Assembly (NCBI GenBank): GCA_963728825.1 | Contig: CAVSLA010000006.1 | Coordinates: 620,001-684,000, forward strand | Source: CAVREM01 sp963728825 | Lineage (GTDB): Bacteria; Acidobacteriota; Vicinamibacteria; Vicinamibacterales; CAVVIG01 | Length of the DNA: 64,000 nt | Reading direction: 5' to 3' | Shown here: piece after piece, positions 41,122 to 49,158 of the stretch | Numbering within the stretch: the stretch's first letter is position 1 | Layout of the letters: every line of letters starts with the position of its first letter | Position numbers and translations under genes: made by a program | Notes under the pieces: model-generated | Databases searched by the model: none | Seen by the model: only the letters and a program-made list of their open reading frames with translations | Told to the model about the DNA's origin: nothing

Positions 41122-42125
41122 GCGCCAGACTGACCGCACCTGACGCGGCGGGTAAAGTGCCGCTCGTCTACATTCTGGCGGCCAGCCACTCCGGGAGCAC
41201 GCTGCTTGGCATGTTGCTTGGCTCCCACCCAAACCTCTGTACGGTCGGCGAACTGAAGGCCTCCTCGCTCACCAACCCTGATCAGTACCGCTGTTCGTGC
41301 CGACAGCGGCTCGGCGAGTGCCAGTTCTGGCGGGCAGTCGCGGAGAGGATGGCGGCGAGCGGCCATGAGTTCGACATTCGCCACGCCGGCACCGATCTCA
41401 GTGCGATCGGCAGCGACTACGTGGCACGCATCCTGCGGCCGCTGCACCGTGGCCGGCTGCTCGAATTGATCAGAGACGCGGCGCTGAACTGCTCACCGAT
41501 GTGGCGAGCGGCAGTTCCGCGCCTCCAGGCTCGCAACGCCGCGCTGGCTCGCGCCATTTGCGATGTCAGTGCGGCACGCATGATCGTGGATTCGTCGAAA
41601 ACCGGCGTGCGTTTGAAATACCTGCTGCGCAACCCGGGTTTGGACATTCGCGTCGTCCGTCTCGTCCGAGACGGACGTGCCGTCGCTCTGACTTACACCG
41701 ATCCGTCGACGTTTGCCGATGCGACCGATCCGGCGATGCGCGGCGACGGGACCGGCTGCGACAACCTTCACGAGCGGCTGCAGCTCGAGGAGGCCGCACG
41801 GGAGTGGCGGCGCAGTAATGAGGAGGCGATGCACATCGTTGCGGGTCTGCCTGCGGATCGATGGATCCAGATCCGATACGAGGATCTCTGCGCGGATCCG
41901 GGCAGCGAGCTTGGTCGCGTCTTCGAATTCCTCGGCGTCGAGCCAGTCGACACGCGGATAGTGTTCAGAACGCGCGACCAGCACGTGATTGGCAACGGGA
42001 TGCGCATGGACGTCACCGCCGAAGTGCGGCTCGACGACAGGTGGCGAAGCGTGCTGGGGCCGAAAGCGCTGGCAGTCTTCGATTCGGTCGCAGGCGACCT
42101 CAACGCCAGGTTGGGCTATGCCTAG
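41118..42125 (+). CDS. Sulfotransferase
   Basis: A 335-aa cytosolic PAPS-dependent sulfotransferase. The 5'-phosphosulfate loop is A-S-H-S-G-S-T-L-L-G-M-L-L-G-S-H-P near residues 23-39. The 3'-phosphate region shows I-V-D-S-S-K-T and V-V-R-L-V-R-D-G-R-A-V, as in the Sulfotransfer_3 group. R-Y-E-D-L-C-A-D-P follows near the C-terminus. It would sulfate a sugar of the EPS or a lipid-linked intermediate, making the polymer acidic. Early cysteines (C-S-C-R-Q-R-L-G-E-C) might bind metal. ATG 41118 overlaps the ligase stop; the stop TAG lies a few bases into the next gene. Confidence 0.87.
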   Translation: MSARLTAPDAAGKVPLVYILAASHSGSTLLGMLLGSHPNLCTVGELKASSLTNPDQYRCSCRQRLGECQFWRAVAERMAASGHEFDIRHAGTDLSAIGSDYVARILRPLHRGRLLELIRDAALNCSPMWRAAVPRLQARNAALARAICDVSAARMIVDSSKTGVRLKYLLRNPGLDIRVVRLVRDGRAVALTYTDPSTFADATDPAMRGDGTGCDNLHERLQLEEAAREWRRSNEEAMHIVAGLPADRWIQIRYEDLCADPGSELGRVFEFLGVEPVDTRIVFRTRDQHVIGNGMRMDVTAEVRLDDRWRSVLGPKALAVFDSVAGDLNARLGYA

Positions 42126-43416
42126 TACGACGCTGGACGCGACGCCGACCGAGTCCGGGCTGACACCAACGGGTGAGCGGCAGGGCGCGCCCGCCAGTGC
42201 GATGCAGCCGGTGCTTCGGCGCTTCCCCTATCCGTACCGCGCACTGTTGGCGGTGTGCAGCGATCTGGATGAGACACCGGATCGCGCCGCCTATTTCGAA
42301 ACCGCGCGCTTTCTCAATACCACTGGCCAGACGTCGATCGGCCGCGGGGTAGGGCTCGAGATCGGCAACACCATCTATTTCGACATGCCCTCGAGTCAGT
42401 TCGCGTACTGGAACACGGATGATGCCGGGCGTGACATGGTCAGGGCCTTGATCCGGTCGGGTCATATCGATTGCCTGCACTCGTTTGGCGATCTGGCAAC
42501 GACGCGCGCTCATGCGGCGCGTGCTCTGGACGAACTGCAGCGGCATGGGTGTCAGCTGCGAGTCTGGATCGATCATGCGACCGCGATCACGAACTTCGGA
42601 AGCGACATCATGCGCGGCGTTGGTGACGTGCCGGGCAGCGAGGCGTTTCATGCGGACCTCACGGTTCCATTCGGAATCCGTTACGTCTCGAGAGGCCGCG
42701 TCACCAGCGTCATCGGCCAGAACACGCGACGTCTTCTGGGTGGCATCTATTCTTCGGCGGCGCCACTCCGTTCGATCAGGACGGTGGTCAAGGAAGCGGC
42801 GAAGGGCGTGGTCGCTCGGGCCGGCTCCACGAAGTACGCGATGCATAGCGTCAACGAGCTGCTGAGCGATGCGCAGCTGCGCAGCGGCCAGCCGGTGAGC
42901 GAGTTCATTCGCTGCAATCCCCATTGGTTGGGCATCGAGACCGGCGATACCGCGGACGGCGTTGCCGAGGTGCTCGATCGGCGCTTTCTCGATGCGCTGG
43001 TCGAGCGCGAGGGATCGTGCATCCTGTACACGCATTTGGGCAAAAGCCGGGATCGGAGCCGTCCCTTGCCGCCGCGAGCCTGCGAAGCGTTCGCGACGCT
43101 CGCCAATCGTCACGTCGCCGGAGACGTGCTCGTCACCACCACCCGCCGTGCACTTGATTTCTCTCAAATGCTACGGCAAGCGCGCGTCGAGCAGATTCGT
43201 GAGGGCGAATGGACGCACCTGCACGTCTGCAGCGGCGCGAATGATGGCGGAGGCCAGAGTTTCGACGGCCTGACGTTCTACGTCGCCGATCCGATGCGCA
43301 CCCGGGTGTTCGTCGATGGCCGCGAACGTGCCGATGTGCAACCGAACGGCCCGGATCACTCAGGGTCGCCGAGCGTTTCGATTCCGTGGACCCGTTTGGA
43401 GTTTCCGTCTCTGTGA
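42118..43416 (+). CDS. Polysaccharide deacetylase-superfamily-like protein
   Basis: A 432-aa protein whose first half suggests a NodB-like barrel. Y-R-A-L-L-A-V-C-S-D-L-D-E-T-P replaces the usual T-F-D-D-G strand; D-C-L-H-S-F-G-D supplies His and Asp where the second motif is expected; W-I-D-H-A-T and the late Y-T-H-L-G-K add further likely metal or catalytic His residues. It could be a deacetylase, a related hydrolase, or an inactive version. No signal peptide is seen. The last 90 residues are beta-rich. ATG 42118 overlaps the sulfotransferase stop by 8 bases; its TGA overlaps GTG 43413. N-deacetylation beside sulfation would fit a heparin-like glycan, but this is speculation. Confidence 0.65.
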   Translation: MPSTTLDATPTESGLTPTGERQGAPASAMQPVLRRFPYPYRALLAVCSDLDETPDRAAYFETARFLNTTGQTSIGRGVGLEIGNTIYFDMPSSQFAYWNTDDAGRDMVRALIRSGHIDCLHSFGDLATTRAHAARALDELQRHGCQLRVWIDHATAITNFGSDIMRGVGDVPGSEAFHADLTVPFGIRYVSRGRVTSVIGQNTRRLLGGIYSSAAPLRSIRTVVKEAAKGVVARAGSTKYAMHSVNELLSDAQLRSGQPVSEFIRCNPHWLGIETGDTADGVAEVLDRRFLDALVEREGSCILYTHLGKSRDRSRPLPPRACEAFATLANRHVAGDVLVTTTRRALDFSQMLRQARVEQIREGEWTHLHVCSGANDGGGQSFDGLTFYVADPMRTRVFVDGRERADVQPNGPDHSGSPSVSIPWTRLEFPSL

Positions 43417-44717
43417 CCCAACCTGTTGCGATGCCCGTCGAAGGGACCGCGGCGGCCGGCCGGCCACCCGCTGGGATCCGGTTCGCCGTTCGGACGCTGA
43501 TGCGCACCTATCTTGCCGCGCTCCGCGCCATCGAACGTTGGGGCCGCAACCGCGTGCGCCAGGCGGCTCCGGGGCCTCAGCGGCTGCTGCTGACGCTGAC
43601 GTTTCACGCGCCGAACTGGGCGCTCGCCCACCTGAAACCGCTTGCCGCCTCTCGATTCTGCGCCCACATCACCGTCGTCGCCACGTCTCCGTTGCCGCCG
43701 ATTGAGAAGGTCACGGTTGTCATGCCGCCAGGGTGGCTGCAGCGCGTGGTTGGCCGCGTGCCGGCCCGCCTCGCGACGTATGCCTGGCTGGCGGTCCGGC
43801 TGCGTCCGGACTACATCGGAGGCTTCCACCTGTTATTCAACGGCCTGGCGGCGGCGCTTCTCGCACGACTGGTCGGCGCCCGTTCCATGTACTTCTGCGT
43901 CGGTGGACCGATGGAAGTGATCGGCGGCGGAATCTGGTCGGAGAACAAGCTCTTCGAGCGGCTCCGCGTTCCCGATCCGGTGGTCGAGCGGCAGCTCGTC
44001 TCGACGCTGCGTCGCTTCGACCTGGTGGTCACGATGGGCGAGCGCGCCAAGGAAACGTTCCGCTCATGGGGAGTCGAGGGCCGCATCGCCGTCATTCCCG
44101 GCGGAATCGACGGGAGCACCTTCAAGCCGTCTGATCGACGGGACATCGACATCATCGTCGTGGCTAGACTGGCTCCGATCAAGCGCATCGATCTTTTTCT
44201 GTCGATGCTCAGAATCGTTGCCGATCAGCGGCCAGGTGTCAGAGCCGTGGTGGTCGGTGACGGCGTGATGCGCCCGGCGCTGGTGGAAATGGCGGAGCAA
44301 CTCGGATTGACCGCAAACGTCTCGTTTGTCGGTCACCAATCCAACGTGGCGGAATGGCTGCAGCGTAGCCGCCTGTTCATGTTGACGTCCGACTCGGAAG
44401 GGCTGGCGCTGTCGCTGATGGAGGCGATGATCTGCGGGACGGTGCCGGTGGTCTCGGCGGTCGGTGAGCTCTCGACGCTGGTGCAGAACGCCGAAAACGG
44501 ATATGTCGTCGAAAGTCGCGCGCCTCACGCATTCGCGGCGCCCGTTCTGGAGCTGTTGACCAGCCCGGCGCGCCTCGAGCAGTGCTCCGCTGCGGCACTG
44601 CGCACGAGCCGGACCTACGAACGCTCTGTGGTGTCTTCGCACTGGGATGGCGTGCTCGACAGCCATTCGGATGCTGCGGAGATTGGCTGTCTCGATCCGG
44701 TGGCGAGCGACGCATAG
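43413..44717 (+). CDS. GT4-family glycosyltransferase
   Basis: A 434-aa retaining GT-B glycosyltransferase. The C-terminal domain shows V-A-R-L-A-P-I-K-R-I-D at its first strand, V-V-V-G-D-G-V-M-R-P, V-S-F-V-G-H-Q-S-N-V and the E-x7-E-type donor site S-D-S-E-G-L-A-L-S-L-M-E-A-M. The N-terminal domain is shorter in motifs but has G-G-F-H-L-L-F-N-G-L and C-V-G-G-P. GTG 43413 overlaps the previous TGA and starts M-T-Q-P-V-A. The sugar transferred is unknown. A 37-base gap separates it from the second asparagine synthase. Confidence 0.87.
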   Translation: MTQPVAMPVEGTAAAGRPPAGIRFAVRTLMRTYLAALRAIERWGRNRVRQAAPGPQRLLLTLTFHAPNWALAHLKPLAASRFCAHITVVATSPLPPIEKVTVVMPPGWLQRVVGRVPARLATYAWLAVRLRPDYIGGFHLLFNGLAAALLARLVGARSMYFCVGGPMEVIGGGIWSENKLFERLRVPDPVVERQLVSTLRRFDLVVTMGERAKETFRSWGVEGRIAVIPGGIDGSTFKPSDRRDIDIIVVARLAPIKRIDLFLSMLRIVADQRPGVRAVVVGDGVMRPALVEMAEQLGLTANVSFVGHQSNVAEWLQRSRLFMLTSDSEGLALSLMEAMICGTVPVVSAVGELSTLVQNAENGYVVESRAPHAFAAPVLELLTSPARLEQCSAAALRTSRTYERSVVSSHWDGVLDSHSDAAEIGCLDPVASDA

Positions 44718-44754
44718 CAACCTCTCGAAATCGAGCGGCAAGGACTAGACAGAC

Positions 44755-46755
44755 ATGTGTGGAATAGCCGGATTCGTGGGATTGAACGACGAGGCGCTGC
44801 TGCGGCGTATGTGCCGGAGCCTCACACACCGCGGACCTGATTCCGAAGGGTTCTATGCCGTTCCTGGCGTCGGGCTGTCGATGCGACGGCTGGCGGTCAT
44901 CGATCTGGCCACCGGCAACCAGCCGATCTCGAATGAAAACGCCGACGTGTGGGTGGTGTTCAACGGCGAGATCTACAACTACCAGGAGCTCCGTAAAGAG
45001 CTACAGGAGCGTGGGCATCGCCTGGTGACGACCTCCGACACCGAGACGATTCCCCATCTCTACGAAGAGTACGGCCTCGAATTCGTCCACCATCTCAGGG
45101 GCATGTTCGGAATTGCGCTGTGGGACGTCAAGCGCAGTCGCCTGGTCGTGGTCCGGGACCGGATTGGCGAGAAGCCACTCTACTTCGCGACGGACGGCCC
45201 CGCGCTCTGGTTCGGGTCGGAAATCAAGGCGCTACTCCAGGCAGGGCGTTCGCGGCAGCCGGATGCGCAGGGCGTCTGCGACTTTCTGGCGCAGGGGTAC
45301 GTCGCTGGCCCGCATACCTTCTACCGAGGAATTTCGAAGCTTCGCCCGGGCGAAATGCTGGTTCATGAACACGGGACCGCGACGGTCCGCAAGTATTGGA
45401 CGCGCGACACCAATCGGCCCGAAACGATGCCCTCAGAATCCGAAGCCGCCAGCCAGCTCACGGATCGGCTCCGGGAAGTCGTTCGCCTGTGCCTGAAGAG
45501 CGACGTCGAAGTCGGAGCATTCCTGAGCGGCGGCATTGATTCCTCGCTGCTGGTCGCCTTGATGCGGGAGCAGGAAGCCAAGGTGCAAACCTTTTCGGTT
45601 GGCTACCGGGGCAAGGCCACCGGGTTCAACGAACTTCACTACGCTTCACGCGTCGCCAAACAGCTTGGCACCGAGCATCATGAATTGATCCTCGGACCCT
45701 CCTCGACGCTCGACCTCCTGCCGCGGATTCTGTGGCACTACGATGAGCCGCACGGCGAGCCGACCTCGACGCTGGTCTATCAGCTGTCGGAGTTCACCGC
45801 GAAACGGGTCAAAGTGGCGATCGGGGGCACAGGAGGGGACGAGATCTTTTTCGGCTACCCGCGTCACGGCGGGATCCGCCTGCTGAACTATTACCGTCAC
45901 ATCCCGCAGTTCGTTCGTCAGCACCTGGTCGAGCGTGTCGTCTCGGCCTGGCCCGAATCGACGACTGGGGGCCGATTCGCCAAACGTGTCAAGCGGTTCG
46001 TGAGCGGCTCTCACCTGCCCGCCGACCATGCCTATCTTTCGTGGGTGAGTCTGCTGCAGGCGGATGTCCGGCAGGGGTTGATCGCGGACCAAGTTCGTCG
46101 CGACGCGCCATCTCCCGGCGGTGATGCGTTTCTTCGCCACCACCTGCTCGAGTCGCGGTCGGCGGCGCTGCTCGACCGCGCCGCTGCACTGGACATTGAC
46201 GGCTACCTGCCCGAGTACCAGCTTGCCTACGTCGATCGCATGAGCATGGCCCACGGTCTCGAAGTGCGGTCGCCGTTGTGCGACTACCAACTCGTGACGT
46301 GGGTGGCGTCGCTGCCGGCGCACTATCGTTTGAAGGGCGGTCGGAGCAAGCATCTCTTGAAGGAGGTGGCCCGCGCCTGGCTGCCGCCGGCGATCATCGA
46401 TCGCAAGAAGGTCGGCTTCGACTCGCCGATCGGTCAATGGTTCAAGGACGACCTGCGTCGATTCCTCCTCGACTTCCTCGCGCCGGAGCAGGTCGCCCGA
46501 ACCGGCCTGCTGTCGCCCTCGGCTGTGAGTCGCGTCGTGCAGGAGCACCTCTCAGGCGCCAGGGACTACTCCCTCCAGTTGTGGAGCGTCGTCGCTCTCG
46601 AAGCGTGGCATCGCATGTACATCGAGGATCGCGTGACGGACGGGTCTGACTATCGGCTGTCGGATCTGCGTGGTGTGTCACGGGCGGCTGCCGGCGTGGC
46701 GCAGGCGCCGAGCGTTACCACATTGCACGCCCGGAAAGCAGAGATGGCTCGATGA
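44755..46755 (+). CDS. asnB: Asparagine synthase (glutamine-hydrolysing), copy 2
   Basis: A 666-aa class II amidotransferase with Cys2 in M-C-G-I-A-G-F-V-G, T-H-R-G-P-D-S-E-G, F-N-G-E-I-Y-N-Y and T-S-D-T-E-T in the glutaminase domain, and the PP-loop S-G-G-I-D-S-S-L-L near residues 259-267. M-S-M-A-H-G-L-E-V-R-S-P-L-C-D is conserved towards the end. This and the third copy resemble the exosortase-locus type of AsnB. It may make an amide on a uronic acid in the glycan. ATG 44755 is fixed by Cys2. The stop overlaps ATG 46752. Confidence 0.9.
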   Translation: MCGIAGFVGLNDEALLRRMCRSLTHRGPDSEGFYAVPGVGLSMRRLAVIDLATGNQPISNENADVWVVFNGEIYNYQELRKELQERGHRLVTTSDTETIPHLYEEYGLEFVHHLRGMFGIALWDVKRSRLVVVRDRIGEKPLYFATDGPALWFGSEIKALLQAGRSRQPDAQGVCDFLAQGYVAGPHTFYRGISKLRPGEMLVHEHGTATVRKYWTRDTNRPETMPSESEAASQLTDRLREVVRLCLKSDVEVGAFLSGGIDSSLLVALMREQEAKVQTFSVGYRGKATGFNELHYASRVAKQLGTEHHELILGPSSTLDLLPRILWHYDEPHGEPTSTLVYQLSEFTAKRVKVAIGGTGGDEIFFGYPRHGGIRLLNYYRHIPQFVRQHLVERVVSAWPESTTGGRFAKRVKRFVSGSHLPADHAYLSWVSLLQADVRQGLIADQVRRDAPSPGGDAFLRHHLLESRSAALLDRAAALDIDGYLPEYQLAYVDRMSMAHGLEVRSPLCDYQLVTWVASLPAHYRLKGGRSKHLLKEVARAWLPPAIIDRKKVGFDSPIGQWFKDDLRRFLLDFLAPEQVARTGLLSPSAVSRVVQEHLSGARDYSLQLWSVVALEAWHRMYIEDRVTDGSDYRLSDLRGVSRAAAGVAQAPSVTTLHARKAEMAR

Positions 46756-47981
46756 CGCTGAACCAGCCTCGGGTCGCGTCACAGTCCCATCCGGTCCGCC
46801 CTGTCCGCCTGATGCTGGTCGTGAGCAATCTCGAGTACGGCGGCGCACAGCGGCAGCTGGTGGAGCTCGCCAATCACCTCGATCCGCAGGACTTCGACGT
46901 GACAGTCTGCTCACTATCGCCGTACGTGCCACTGGCCGAAAAGCTTCGTCAACCCGAGAAACTGCATGTCATTACCAAGCGGTTCAAGTACGACGCGACC
47001 GTGATTCCCCGACTCGCACTGTTGCTTCGCCGGCTGCGCATCGACGTCGTCCAGAGCTACCTGTTTGATGCCGACATCGCGGCATTCATTTCGGGCAGGC
47101 TGGCAGGGGTCCGTCTCGTGGTCGGTTCGGAGCGGAACGCGAACTACGTGCACAAGAAGCGGCAGATCCTCGCGTATCGCGCGACGCGCCGCTCGGTCGA
47201 TCTGTTGATCGCCAACTCCAATGCAGGCGCTGAGTTCAATCGGTCGGTGCTTGGTTACCGACCCGAGCTGTACCGGGTCGTTCACAATGGTGTCGACATC
47301 ACCCGGTTCCGTCCCGCCCCGGCGGTTGAGATCCGACGTGAGCTCGGCGTGCAGGAGGATGAGCGGGTGGTCGGAGTGTTCGCCAGCTTCAAGCAGCAGA
47401 AGAATCATCCGCTGTTCTTCAGGGCCGCCGCGACCGTCGTCGAGCGATTCCCCCGTACCAGGCTGCTGTTGGTCGGCGACCAGTTGTACGGCGGAATGCA
47501 TGGTTCCGACGACTACAAGCGCGAGGTGTTGTCGCTCGTCGAGCAGCTCGGGCTCAAGGAGCGGTGCATCTTTGCCGGCAATCAGGATGACGTAGAGCGT
47601 TTCTACCCGGCGTGCGATGTCACGGTGATGTCGTCGCATTTCGAAGGCACGCCGAACGCGGTCCTCGAATCGCTGGCCTGTGGCGTGCCGGTGGTCGCAA
47701 CCGATGTATCGGACACTGCCAAGATCGTTCCAGACGGCCGCGTCGGTTATGTGGTGCCTCCGGGGGACGAGAAGGCGATGACCGCACGGATCTGCCGGTT
47801 GCTTGACAACCACGCACTCCGCGTCGAGATGGGCACGGCGGCACGCGAGTGGATCGAGCAGGAGTTTTCGACAGCCCGGCTGGCCGAGAAGACCGGTCAG
47901 ATTTATCGCGACGGGCTTCGACAGCGCGGAGCGACGCCAGTCACCGCCGAACTCGTCGACCGTCCGCAAACCTCGAATTGA
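46752..47981 (+). CDS. GT4-family glycosyltransferase
   Basis: A 409-aa GT-B enzyme. L-E-Y-G-G-A-Q-R-Q-L-V-E-L-A near the N-terminus is the glycine-rich acceptor loop of GT4 proteins; V-H-N-G-V-D links the domains; V-G-V-F-A-S-F-K-Q-Q-K-N-H, L-L-L-V-G-D-Q and the donor site S-S-H-F-E-G-T-P-N-A-V-L-E-S-L-A-C-G-V-P-V-V follow. ATG 46752 overlaps the AsnB stop as ATGA, so translation is coupled. Substrate unknown. The WecB epimerase gene starts 17 bases further. Confidence 0.9.
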   Translation: MTLNQPRVASQSHPVRPVRLMLVVSNLEYGGAQRQLVELANHLDPQDFDVTVCSLSPYVPLAEKLRQPEKLHVITKRFKYDATVIPRLALLLRRLRIDVVQSYLFDADIAAFISGRLAGVRLVVGSERNANYVHKKRQILAYRATRRSVDLLIANSNAGAEFNRSVLGYRPELYRVVHNGVDITRFRPAPAVEIRRELGVQEDERVVGVFASFKQQKNHPLFFRAAATVVERFPRTRLLLVGDQLYGGMHGSDDYKREVLSLVEQLGLKERCIFAGNQDDVERFYPACDVTVMSSHFEGTPNAVLESLACGVPVVATDVSDTAKIVPDGRVGYVVPPGDEKAMTARICRLLDNHALRVEMGTAAREWIEQEFSTARLAEKTGQIYRDGLRQRGATPVTAELVDRPQTSN

Positions 47982-47997
47982 ATTGCGAGCTCAACGC

Positions 47998-49155
47998 ATG
48001 CAGCCAGTCCTGGATCTCGTCGCCGGCGCCCGTCCGAACTTCATGAAGCTCGCGCCGGTCGTGCGAGCACTGACCCGACGGGCGAACCTCGGCTTCCGAA
48101 TCGTGCACACCGGCCAGCACTACGACGCCTCGATGAGCGACGTGTTTTTCAAGGAGTTGGACATTCCGCCGCCTGACCTGCACCTCGATGTCGGTTCCGG
48201 GAGCCATGGCGCACAGACGGCGCGGATCCTGGAGCGCTACGAAGCGCATCTGCTGGAGCATCGACCCGCGGCGACCGTCGTGTTCGGCGACGTCAACAGC
48301 ACGGTTGCCTGTGCGCTCGCCGCGACGAAGCTCGGTGTGCCGGTCGTCCACGTCGAGGCGGGGCTTCGCAGTTTCGATCGAACGATGCCGGAAGAGATCA
48401 ACCGCATCCTGACCGACGCGATCGCCGAGCTCTTGCTCGTGTCCGAGCCGGCCGGCGTCGAGAATCTACGCAGCGAAGGGGTGGACGAGTCACGGATCCG
48501 CCTGGTTGGCAATGTGATGATCGACACCTTGCAGCAGCAGCTGCCGCGTGCCAAGCAGCGCGCCGCCGCCGAGAGCCTCTCGCTGAGGCCTGGGACGTAC
48601 GGGTTCGTGACCCTGCATCGGCCGTCGAACGTCGATGACCCGAAGACGCTTCAACCGCTGGTGCATCTCCTCCATGAGCTGGCCAGCGAGCTCCCGCTCG
48701 TCTTTGCGGTCCATCCCCGGACGCTGGCCGCGGCCGAGCGCATGGGGATCGGGCATCTCCTGGCGAGCAACGCTCGCCCGCTCGTATGCGTGGGGCCTTT
48801 GCCGTACCTCGACTCGCTGTCGCTCGTGGCAGGGGCGAAAGTCATCTTGACCGACTCGGGGGGGCTCCAGGAAGAGTCATCCGTGCTGGGCGTGCCGTGC
48901 CTGACATTGCGCGAAAACACGGAGCGGCCGATTACGATTCGTCTTGGCACGAGCCGGTTGGTTGGCAACGATCTACAGAGAATTCGCTCCGCCTTCCGCG
49001 ACGTGTTGTCCGGTCGATGGACGACGGGCACCCCGATACCGCTCTGGGATGGCGATGCCGGTGAACGCGTGGTCTTCGAACTCGAGCGGTGGCTGGGTGT
49101 GCATCCGTTTCCGGCCGGGCTGACCGCCGCCATGTCCGTGGCACAACCCTCATAA
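47998..49155 (+). CDS. wecB: UDP-N-acetylglucosamine 2-epimerase (non-hydrolysing)
   Basis: A 385-aa enzyme that interconverts UDP-GlcNAc and UDP-ManNAc. Diagnostic stretches: G-A-R-P-N-F-M-K-L-A-P near the start, H-T-G-Q-H-Y-D, V-F-G-D-V-N-S-T, H-V-E-A-G-L-R-S-F-D, M-P-E-E-I-N-R, L-T-L-H-R-P-S-N-V-D and D-S-G-G-L-Q-E-E. These hold the catalytic acidic and His residues of the family. ATG 47998 gives M-Q-P-V-L-D-L-V-A-G-A-R-P; the frame is open upstream only over the previous gene's end. It implies ManNAc or its uronic acid in the glycan, which fits the amide-forming AsnB-type enzymes. Three bases separate it from the lyase gene. Confidence 0.93.
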   Translation: MQPVLDLVAGARPNFMKLAPVVRALTRRANLGFRIVHTGQHYDASMSDVFFKELDIPPPDLHLDVGSGSHGAQTARILERYEAHLLEHRPAATVVFGDVNSTVACALAATKLGVPVVHVEAGLRSFDRTMPEEINRILTDAIAELLLVSEPAGVENLRSEGVDESRIRLVGNVMIDTLQQQLPRAKQRAAAESLSLRPGTYGFVTLHRPSNVDDPKTLQPLVHLLHELASELPLVFAVHPRTLAAAERMGIGHLLASNARPLVCVGPLPYLDSLSLVAGAKVILTDSGGLQEESSVLGVPCLTLRENTERPITIRLGTSRLVGNDLQRIRSAFRDVLSGRWTTGTPIPLWDGDAGERVVFELERWLGVHPFPAGLTAAMSVAQPS

Positions 49156-49158
49156 CCC